A DNA stretch of 64,000 nt, taken from Planococcus citri (lineage: Eukaryota; Arthropoda; Insecta; Hemiptera; Pseudococcidae). The stretch covers positions 20,956,001-21,020,000 of the forward strand of contig NC_088679.1 in the NCBI RefSeq assembly GCF_950023065.1, in the 5' to 3' direction. Both the position numbers and the translations under genes were made by a program. Positions 49,580 to 58,592 of this stretch are shown one piece after another (positions within the stretch are counted from its first letter, which is position 1; each line of letters starts with the position of its first letter). The notes under the pieces are model-generated. The model saw only the letters and a list, made by a program, of their open reading frames with translations. It ran no database searches and was not told the origin of the DNA.

Positions 49580-51432
49580 ATCTTTAGTTGACTTTGCCCA
49601 GCGAGGGCACAGGTTGTTGTCGCTAGAGGTAGTCTCTAGGTAGTAGCTTAGATCATCAAGAGGAGCCAGTCCCCCAGGACAGATGAGAAGGCGAAGACAA
49701 CACCATTGGTATTCTGCGCATCCACATCGTGCAGGGTGGTAACATGTTGCTGTTCGATGGACTCGGAATTGATAAACATGGCTAAAGCAGAATTCTCCAG
49801 TTAGTGAAACGATGGGGAGGAGTGGCAAGTCGAAGGCCAAGCCTCTACATAAATACGGATTACAAACAAAAATGCATAAGAGCTGCAAAACACCAACAAC
49901 TCACTCGTTCCAGCCCCAGGGAAGCGCAAGAGCTTCAGAGTGAGTAGGCAAATACCAGCGCCTAAAAACTGGCAAATTCGGCTAAGGGAGTAAACCCCAA
50001 CAGAAAATCATGGTGGAAGGCAACGGGAAACCAACACCATTAAAATTCCCTAGAATTATATGGGCATCAATTAAGCAACGGCCTTAAGTCTCCATCAGGC
50101 TGATCCTCATCCGCCAAGGCAGCCGGATAGGGTGCTAAGAATACGCGGAGTTAAAACAAGGTGGAACAACCAGAGATGGAATCGATTATAATCGATGCTA
50201 TATCGATGATTTTCTTCAAAATAATCGGAAATAATCGATTAATCGACGGCGATTAATCGATGGCCAACCGCAGCAAAACATGACGCCATGCGGAACGATT
50301 GGTACCTTGGCCCATTGCAACTTAACCATTGACCAATGAAAAAGCCTGAAATATTAGTACAATATAGGTAGCGCCAAGATTCGATTAATCGGCCGATTAA
50401 TCTATGCTTTCCGATTATTTTAATCGACCGATTATAATCGACTATAATTGATTATAATCGGTAATCGTTCCATCTCTGGGAACAACATCAACATCACAAC
50501 CTGGAATGTAAGAACTCTGTATAAAATTGGACAACTTGCTAATGTAAGTAAAGAAGCCAGAAGATTGAAAATCGATGTTTTAGGGATAAGTGAGACCCAA
50601 TGGACTGGAATCAGTAGAAACTGGGTAGATAAAGACTATGAAATGATCTATGCTGGGAAAGACACACACAAACAAGGCGTGGGTATATTAATACATACCA
50701 GAATCAGTGATAAAATCAGTGCCACAATTCCAAAATCAGAGAGGATACTACTCGTGAGATTGGAGGTCAAGCCAAAACCAATTGTGATAATTCAAGTGTA
50801 TGCGCCAACAGCAGAAAGCAGTACAATGGAAATCAACAACTTCTATTCAGATACCTTGGAGCGCTGATAAACAACGATGGTAGAGATCACAAAGAAATTA
50901 AATCACGGATTGGAATGGCAAACACCGCTTTCAACAACCTTGCCAATGTGCTGGGAAATTGAACGATGAGTATAGATCTGAGGAAGAGAATTATGCGATG
51001 CTATGTATGGACCGTTCTGAAGTATTGCTGAGAAACATGGACCATGAGTGCAGAATGCAAGAAGAAAGTATCTGCTTTCGAGATGTGGTGCTATCGAAGG
51101 CTACTACTGATCTCATGGAAGGACTTCATTACCAACAAGGAAGTATTAGCAAGAATAGGAGAGGAGTGGAAAGTCGTAGCTGAAGATATCAAAAACAGAA
51201 AGCTAAAGTACATAGCACATAAAATACGAGAAAACGGTATTTTCATGCTAGCGGACTAGCGGTACAGGGGAAAATTCAAGGAAGATCGACGAGATGGAGG
51301 AAACAATCGGAACTGTTAACAACAAACTCTCCCTGTAAGACCCTGAAAGAAACGATCAGATATGCTAGATACCGGCTAATATAGATGGACATAGAGGCTA
51401 TCTCCTGTAAAGGAGCGCGACTACGACGACGA
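49580..51432 (+). pseudogene. Internally deleted RTE-like retrotransposon (endonuclease joined to 3' end of RT)
   Basis: 49580-50170 is the leader, with the familiar GGAAGGCAACGGGAAACCA stretch near 50013. After the MITE at 50171-50478 the endonuclease begins: NNINITTWNVRTLYKIGQLA, LGISETQWTG, then GVGILIHTR and VYAPTAESST, ending near 50863. At 50850-50870 the sequence jumps straight into the thumb region (RYLGALINNDGRDHKEIK), continuing as WTMSAECKKKVSAFEMWCYR and ISWKDFITNKEVLARI to about 51230 and a 3' tail at 51397-51432 (TCCTGTAAAGGAGCGCGACT, then ACGACGACGAG). The reverse transcriptase fingers and palm are gone. The overlap ATACCTTGGAG reads sensibly in both frames, suggesting a microhomology deletion. 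A few stops are scattered in the 3' part. Confidence 0.85.
50171..50478. mobile_element. 308-bp hAT-type MITE with AATCGATTATAATCGA subterminal repeats
   Basis: Left CAGAGATGGAATCGATTA and right reverse complement CAGAGATGGAACGATTACCG. The same 8 bases GGAACAAC flank both ends (50163-50170, 50479-50486). Copies of ATTATAATCGAT/ATTAATCG are packed inside both ends (50181-50260, 50392-50465), as hAT subterminal repeats are. It inserted at the N-terminus of the RTE-like endonuclease: excising it with one duplication joins TRW to NNINITTWNV in frame. No coding capacity. Confidence 0.93.
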
Positions 51433-52520
51433 GTTAACTTAAGCAAAAAAATATATCCGTTGTAAGGAGCAGTTATGCCCTGACTGCCTTAGGAGGTATT
51501 ACGAGAATATGTCCTTGAGGTAGTCATTATGGTACTCATCTCAAAGAGGGGAAAGTGGTATCTATCTCCCCTACAATAGGGAAGGGGTAACGTGATCTAT
51601 GCTGACAATCCGAGGTGTGAACGATGGATCGTCTTTGAGGTATCATCACTTGTTATTTGTACAGGCCCACAGTAACAACGTCCTCTGAAACTCTCAGGGT
51701 GCGAGCCCCCTTCGCTCTAATTGTTTATCGTTCCGTTCTATCCGTTAAAGTAATTATTTATTAACATTTCTTCCCGTTATGTTGTTGTGGAGAAATGGAT
51801 GCGTAGGACTACTTCTCAATTTATCCGGAGATGAGGTAAGTAAGTATATCCAAGATAAAAGTGAACATGCCGTAGATCAGAGCTGTCAAACCAATCTAGT
51901 TTCAGGGAATTAATCGCTCAGGGTCACAACTAATTATCGTCGGTGTTGATTAATTCACCTAGATAAATGATCCCCGAGATCATTATCCTTTAAGTTGTGC
52001 AATTAGATGCATTAGCAAGTCTAACTTGTCTACTAAGTTACCTACCACCTGTGTGGTACAATAATTGTCCTAAAAGCTCTATTCTATGACCAATGAATCA
52101 CCCATGTAATGATGTACCTATACTTGGCTTTATTAATCTGAGTTATTAAGTATACATAAGTAAGTTGTTTGTATTTTAATGCAATTATACAAGTATTAAC
52201 TATACTTTCAATGTGTTTATTTCGTGTAAACAGGTTGAGAGTACAAATGTGAGATGGACTGTGTCATTGGAAGTAGTTAATCAAGACGTATGAGCTATCC
52301 GACAAAGTGCAAAAACAAAAATATTCACTCCTACTGCACCATTACACCATGATTTGAAACTTTCCTCAGAGAGGAGACTTACACCCATTTCTCTTGGCGG
52401 AGTAACATTGGAGAAAACGATGTGCTATTATTCTTACAAATTTTTGATAGAGCTATAAGTAAGTGTCTTCATTTAGCTTCCCGGAAACAAACTCGGGGAT
52501 TGTCAAGTGACCTGATCAGC
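51433..52520. other. Unassigned, slightly GC-richer block after the RTE-like copy
   Basis: 51460-52500 is less AT-rich than its neighbours and contains phrases such as GGTATTACGAGAATATGTCC and CTCTCAGGGTGCGAGCCCCC. It could be a decayed LTR or leader, because a TGTAAGGAG near 51461 resembles an LTR start, but I found no matching end, duplication or coding sequence. Confidence 0.3.
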
Positions 52521-55500
52521 AGATAGGTAATGTCATATTTGTGTTCAGCACCTCCCAAAAAATTTGATATGATGGTGTGGTTTGACTAATTTTTTCAGGA
52601 ATTAACTTGAACGGAGAGGACACGAAGGTGTGGAAAGAAGCAGGATCAAAAAAAGAGTCTTTCGCCTTTCGAATGGCTTATTTAAAAAAAAAAAAAAAAA
52701 CACGATTTCTTCTGCCCTTTAGAGCCAAAAAAAGGTAGGTCTATATTTGTACTACTTACACTTGCATTCCACTTTCCTCAAGATTGGTTATATCTACTTG
52801 CTTACTGATCAAAAATGTAACCAGACCACAACCCAGCTGACCAGTGACCACAGACCTGAGTTTCTCTGAAAAAATTATGAGATTTGATGAAAAATTCTTT
52901 CGCTGGGAACACTTTGAGTAAAAATTGTGGTTTTGATTTTTTTTCACCAAAAAGGGAAATAAGATTGAATCTATTAAAATAAAGTGATTCTGTAATTATT
53001 TCATATCAATTAGTCAGTAATTTTATGCACTTGGTTTCTTATGAAAAAAAAATACATTTTCAAAATATTACGTTTATTATAGAGATGGACGTCATTTTAT
53101 GTAAAAAAAACTTCCTATAAGTACGCACTCCCTCCCCCCCCCATTTCCTATGCATATAGTTAAGTAAGTAGGTACGCATCTTGCATGCTAATTTTAATTA
53201 ATTTTAATTTGTTTGATAATTTTGCATAAAAACAAGTACCTAATACATTTAGCTTGGATTGGTATTTTTAGTGCATCAAAGTTCAAGATTATGAAATTTG
53301 ATTATGTCACTGACATTAATTCCAAAAAATTGCTAAACAAATGAAAATGTGTAAAATTTGCATTTCAGGGTGTTTGAATTGCTAATTTGGATTTTCTTCA
53401 CAATAATTTCCTCTGAATATCATATTGCACTTTTTCATTTGCAGTTTTGTTGGATTTTTTACAATTTCATAATTTTGCGAAAATAAGTCAACCTCACAAG
53501 AAAGAAACTAGAGTTTTGGGGGAGGGGGTGTTGAGGTTGACTAAATTTTAATTTTGAAAGAAAAGAACAGCTAACAGATTCTTTTCATTCAAGAACATAC
53601 GATGTAGCCTACATATAAAAATTGTTGCAAATAATCAACTTCCCCAAGCTCCTAGTTTAATCGTTAGATAGATACCTGCATATAATTTTATACACACGTG
53701 CCCATATTCACACGAAATTTATACTGCGAAAACACTATACCTACCTAGGTGGGCCTAATACTTACTCGTATTTAAGTGACGCGACATGAAAAATATCATA
53801 CTCTCGAGTAGGTATAATGAAACGAAATTGCATGAATTTCTTAATGGGATACCTACGCAAAGATGTTTTTGAAAAAACTTAAACGTTTCTTCGGGGTTGT
53901 GTACTTAATTAAAGAGCATCAAGGCCATCGAAAAGTTTCTTCTTATTTAGGTTATTTACACTAGACAAAAGTTGAAAATTACCTCATACCATTTTCAGTT
54001 TGTCATAGTCTGGAAATTAAAACGCATGAATTAATCTTATCGCTCGGTTTTGACCACAGAAGTTGGAAACGTGGCCGCGGTCATCGCCAGGATGAAATCT
54101 TAGCTGGCTAAAAAGTTATATCTATCGAAAAGATTAATAGATTATAAACTCCACAGTATACAACGGTGTATCATAGATACCCATTTATAATTACGTCTGC
54201 GGGTTAAACTCTTGATAAATCTGTGTATTTTCAACCCTCCTAAATCTAAATTAGCCTACGACATTTCAGATTTAGCTAACACAATTTACAAGTGCTCGCG
54301 TAAATTATACCTATACCTACCTATACTTTCATCTATTTAAAAAAATTATATCGGGAAATAATTAATTATTCGCTAAAGCTGATTCAAATCCTGGTCAGTT
54401 TATTGAAAATGCTTTTAAAACCGAAATTAAGGTTCGATGGGTAAACATACCTACGTATACAACGTACGTTTTCGCTTTTAATATGCTCGAAGCTTTCGGC
54501 TCGAGATACGAATTTACGTAAAACTGCCTCTTTGAAATTCTTACTTTTAAGTTCAAGGATATAAAAAAACCATCCGAGGTGGAAAATTTTTTATTAAAAC
54601 GTTCAAACTTCGGTACTTTGCTCCCTTATGAGTCCTTAAGGGCCGAATCGACGTTCGGTATAAAAATTTCCCTTCATTCAACCAAACCGTTGGCGCGAAT
54701 CACGTGTGTAGTTTTTTAAAATATTCTCGGTTTCATTTTCACGGTCAGATATTGAATTTCACCTCAAACGGTTGGTTATATTTTGGCGAGATAATTTCAC
54801 ATTTCGGATAAAATATTACGATAATGTTTATTACGAGGATAAAATTTCGTTAAGAGGTTCTACGAGATACGTATTAGATTCTATACGCAATGACGACGAC
54901 GACGAGTGGCAAAAGAAAATATCTTTTTGGTAAGATTTCTCTTTACATTGAAAAAAGCCATGGCGCCACAAATCATCCGCCAATGTTTAGATAAACCGTC
55001 GTGTAAATTATTCTTCATAAACGGTAGCAAAATATTGCAACAATTTTACGTCATTGTCATCTTCGCGATCCCCTTCGAAAGTGAAAAAAAAAACAGCCAC
55101 CTACATCTTCGTGCGAAATTTCCAACGTGCTTATTTATTAGATAGATAGGTCCTACACGACTCGATGCCATCGTGTATTATACAGTGTACTAACCTGTAT
55201 AAAGGAATTTTATTATGGTAATGAGATGTTGCGATATCCCTAGGGATATTAAACACCAGATTGAATTAAACCCCTCTCAATTCAAGGTCAATATCGAGTT
55301 TAATTTTCTTTCTACAAATCAAGTCACTATCCGACGAAAATCGAACCTTTTTTCCATGCTGTTTTTTTTCAACTTCATTCCATTTTTTTTTTTTTTTTTT
55401 TTTAATCTTGACACACTTTATCTTATGCCTTAGCGAATAAACATTTTATAAGAAGCTTGAAATTTAATTATGTAACTTTTTTTTTTTACAATGTTGAGCA

Positions 55501-55894
55501 TATTCAACGGACGGTATTCGGAAAAAGGAAGTAGAATCGTTTCTGTTTTTAATTTTCTGTTTTAATTTCACATCTACTTGGCCGTCTTAACGGAGGTTAG
55601 AGCGTCCGTTTAAAAAAGCCGAAAATAATATTATCTTTTCAAATTAGAAAATCGCAAATTTTCGTAAGATGAGAAAATTCCTACAAAGCCTCCACAAAAC
55701 GTATGGTTTTAAACCTTTGAAATCTTATATATAAAACGCAAACCGCACCACTTCGAAGAACCGAGAGTCTACGTCACAGACTGCCTTAAAACTTGCATTG
55801 GTTTATTTTCTTAGAATTTCTAGCTTTTAAAAAATTACTCGCATAGGTAACTGGGAAACTATGTAGTTGAATTGTTTATTCAATGCAAAAACTT
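52521..55894. other. Gene-free AT-rich stretch
   Basis: No gene supported. A(18) near 52683, C(9) near 53132, T(20) near 55385. GC-richer spots at 54040-54110 and 54640-54720 lack a splice-flanked open frame. The short frame at 54906-55145 (plus) has no recognised domain. Confidence 0.45.
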
Positions 55895-56410
55895 ATGGCC
55901 AAAACTCAGTTTTTTTTTGCCAAAATTGCAAAAAAAAATGTTTTTGAACAAAATTTCCAAAAAATCTTGATTTTTTGTCAAAATTGCAAAAAAAAAAGTT
56001 TTTTTAAACAAAATCACCTAAAAATCTTGGACTAACATTTTCCCCTAATATTGCAAAAAATTCTATTTTTTGTGAAAACTGTAAAAAAAAAGCCGATTTT
56101 ATGTCAAAATTTCCAAAAAACGTATTTACTTTTTCCATTAAAATTGTCAAAAGTCTTGTTTTTTTGCAAAATTTGCAGAAAACCTTTTTTATGGTCAACA
56201 TTTCCAAAAAAAATCTTGCTTTTTCTGTTTTTTTTTTTTGCCAAAATTGTAAAAAATGCTAACAATTTGTAAAAACTGTAAATACCTACAAAATGTCCAT
56301 TTTTTATCAAAATTTCCAAAAAAAACCCTGGGTTCTGCCAAAATTTTAAAACGAACTGTATTTTCTCATTGTACATTATTTTCCTAAAAGTCTTACGTTT
56401 TGTTTGCCAA
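55895..56410. repeat. Degenerate AT-rich minisatellite (GTCAAAATTGCAAAAAAA type)
   Basis: Loose tandem units of GTCAAAATTKCCAAAAAAYC followed by TTGATTTTTT, period about 40-60 bases. Same phrase family as 2425-2790 and 11980-13720. The 179-codon minus-strand frame (56643-56104) is largely this repeat read in an open frame and is not a gene. Confidence 0.6.
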
Positions 56411-56627
56411 AATACTGTTAGGTATAGCCAGGCATTTGCTGAGGAGGTATGTAATATTGCATTGTGATGTCTCTGTGACTTACTGGTGATATAAAATGTA
56501 CCCAGCAAAATGGCCACCAAGACAATATCACCCAACCCAGTGTAGGGACATTTTTGCAATGTTACATAAATATTACTTACACTGAAATATTTGAAAAAGC
56601 AAATTAAAATCATAAAATGATATGGTA

Positions 56628-57240
56628 AGGTGCGCCGGGGCAAGTCAGAATGATTTTTTGCAATTTCAACTTTGACCAGCTGTTACTCCCCTTCTAATGA
56701 ACCAATATGGATCAAATTTATTATGTAGGTTCCCATAAGGGTTCTTAACCTATGGTAAAAATTTGAGCGCGATTGACACAGTAGCTTTCGCTCAGTGGAA
56801 TAAAATATAAACTGTCCTGACTTACCCCAATTGGGGGAAGTCAGAACAGGCTAAACTTTGCAGAGGCGTAGATCACAAACCGAGCGTCCTAGAAAAATTG
56901 AACAGAAACAAAGTTGTAGAGAATTTAATTCTCTTTGAGATTACTCTCATCAGATTTTCACTAGGACGCACGGTTCGTCCGCTATATGCGAAAAACTAAG
57001 AAATAGAAAGTCTGTATTTTAGACCAAATTCAAAATAAGTTCAAAACAACAACAAAATACAATTGAACCAAAGACATCTAAAATAAAACTGAATCGCGAA
57101 AATTTTTATGTCGTGATGAAGTAGGGGTAGTACCCTCAAGTCACCTTTAGGCTTTAGTGGCACTTCACCAGATATAAACCTCTAGGCGCTAGAGCAAGTT
57201 TTCTAACTTACCCCGAATTCCAACTTCCCCCGGTGCACCT
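56628..57240. mobile_element. 613-bp TIR element, AGGTGCRCCGGGG termini, TA duplication
   Basis: Left AGGTGCGCCGGGGCAAGT and the reverse complement of the right end AGGTGCACCGGGGGAAGT match closely. TA flanks both (56626-56627, 57241-57242). The GGTAAGGTGC symmetry extends two bases outward, so the exact edge is ambiguous by 2-4 bases. An internal palindrome CTGACTTACCCC/GGGGGAAGTCAG at about 56817-56846 repeats the terminal phrase GGGGNAAGTCAGAA. No transposase. The GC-rich ends contrast with the flanking DNA. Confidence 0.8.
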
Positions 57241-57242
57241 TA

Positions 57243-57624
57243 CCAATTTTAGTTTAGCAAATTGAGAGTGATGTTGTAAAATACAAAATGTATTTTCTGC
57301 AAAAATATTCTCTTCTCTCAATTCCTGAAGTTTGGAGTGCACCCATCATTAAATGAGGGCAAATTAGCAAGAGACAGTATCTTTGTTATATACTGATTGT
57401 CAACATACTGTATCAGCGAGAAGTAAAAATGGTATAGTTTGAGGCCAAAATGTCACTGTGATATCTTTTAGTGATGTCTATGTGATATCATCAAAGTTAT
57501 ATTTTTGAGACATTGCGGCCAAATATTTCTTTTTGCACTCCAAAGCAATGTGCCAAAAATGTAACCACATTACAAAATTGAAAATTACATCACTGTGATA
57601 TTGATGTCACAGCATGCTTACTGG
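57243..57624. other. Possible right part of an older element with TGTGATRTC motifs
   Basis: Repeated CACTGTGATATC/GTGATGTCTATGTGATATC motifs occur at 57450-57620, with an end-like CAGCATGCTTACTGGG. Similar motifs (TGTGATGTCTCTGTGACTTA) at 56460-56490 and a weakly matching CCAGGCATTTGCTG at 56429 suggest the 56628-57240 element inserted into a larger older element. The terminal match is too poor to be sure. Confidence 0.3.
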
Positions 57625-57982
57625 GAGTGTTGTGAATGATCACAAAAATATGACCTGAGATCAGATCACAATAAATTCAAAGTGAACGTGTTAAGATCAC
57701 GTTCATTTTTGTTGGTGATCGTGAACGGGTGAACTTTTAGCACTTTTTGCCAATAAATAATTGAAAATTCCTCTTAATTGTTCAAGTTTTCCTGCCATGG
57801 ATGTCTCATTTTGTCAAAAATTCCAAATTTACAATGTTAAGTGCATTTCCATTCACAGTCTGATCACCAAATTTCAAACTCTGGTGATTGGCGATGAGAT
57901 CATTCACTTGAAAAGTGATTGTGATCAGATCATGATCCATTCACATCACACAATAGCTAGGGTGTGATATTTCACAACACTG
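57625..57982. mobile_element. Probable hAT-like MITE with TGATCAC subterminal repeats
   Basis: Left GAGTGTTGTGAATGATCACA and right reverse complement CAGTGTTGTGAAATATCACA are inverted repeats. Numerous TGATCAC/GATCATTCAC motifs fill both subterminal regions. No 8-bp duplication is seen: the right end directly abuts the foldback element, which may have removed it. No coding capacity. Confidence 0.5.
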
Positions 57983-58141
57983 CACCCTATTGACAAAATG
58001 ATGCATAAAAACAGGCGTGTTGATGTGTAATGCGTGAATTTGGATTTTTTTCAAAAATAAACATGCGATTCAGCCTGTGAATAGAATGCGTAAAAGTAAT
58101 GTTAAAGCATATAAAATAAAAGAAAAATTGAAAAAATTTTC

Positions 58142-58222
58142 TGCCCTGGGCTGGAATTGAACCTGGGACCCACACATTCTGTTTTCCATGTCACATAACC
58201 CACTCAGCCACTTTACCGCTTG
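58142..58222 (-). repeat. tRNA-like segment, left arm of the foldback element
   Basis: Minus strand: A and B boxes in tRNA-like spacing (about 45 bases apart), then CCAGCCCAGGGCAG. The acceptor stem does not fold properly, so it is probably a captured or SINE-derived segment and not a functional tRNA gene. Confidence 0.55.
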
Positions 58223-58343
58223 CGAAGAGAGGAGTTATTTCCTCATAAATGTTTGTGCGTTGTGAACTTATTAAATTTTTAAATTTTTATCCCAAGTCCA
58301 AGAAGTGCAAACATTTATGGGGAAATAACTCCACTCTTTGCAA

Positions 58344-58421
58344 GCAGCGAAGTGGTTGAGTTGGTAAGGTAACGTGGAAAAATAGAAACTTGGGGTACCG
58401 GGTTCAATCCCTGCCCCGGGC
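58344..58421 (+). repeat. tRNA-like segment, right arm of the foldback element
   Basis: Plus strand: GCGAAGTGGTTGAGTTGG supplies an A box and GGGTTCAATCCCTGCCCCG a B box with a T-arm-like pairing (CCGGG/CCCCGG). Mirror copy of 58142-58222 with differences, so the two arms have diverged since the palindrome formed. Confidence 0.55.
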
Positions 58422-58592
58422 AAAATTTTTTTCAATTTTTATTTCATTTTGCATGCTTTAACATTACTTTTATACATTCTATTCACAGGCTGAATTGCAT
58501 GCTTTTTTTGAAAGAAGTCCAAATTCATGCTTGTGCTATGCATAAAAGCATGCATTTTAGCAAGTTATCGCATAATTTTTGTCAATAGGGTG

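Larger units (their letters stand above)
57983..58592. mobile_element. 610-bp foldback element with a tRNA-like segment in each arm
   Basis: Starts CACCCTATTGACAAAATGAT and ends with the reverse complement of CACCCTATTGACAAAAATTA. The arms match over nearly 300 bases each, leaving an AT-rich loop near 58265-58300. Inside each arm is an outward-reading tRNA-like segment. The left one, on the minus strand, has B box GGTTCAATTCC (58163-58153) and A box TGGCTGAGTGGGTT (58210-58197). The right one, on the plus strand, has A box AGTGGTTGAGTTGG (58351-58364) and B box GGTTCAATCC (58401-58410). Both are followed by CCCNGGGCANAATTTT. No target duplication was identified. Confidence 0.85.

Noticed and set aside
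49517..49888. 123-codon minus-strand frame rich in cysteine and proline
   Set aside because: It is the antisense of the RTE-like element's leader.
51461..52500. LTR of a retrovirus-like element
   Set aside because: A TGTAAGGAG start is suggestive, but no CA end, target duplication, primer-binding site or polymerase coding was found.
56104..56643. 179-codon minus-strand open frame, the longest in the window
   Set aside because: Most of it is the AT-rich minisatellite read in an open frame; no domain, and phenylalanine/lysine/leucine-rich composition expected from T/A runs.
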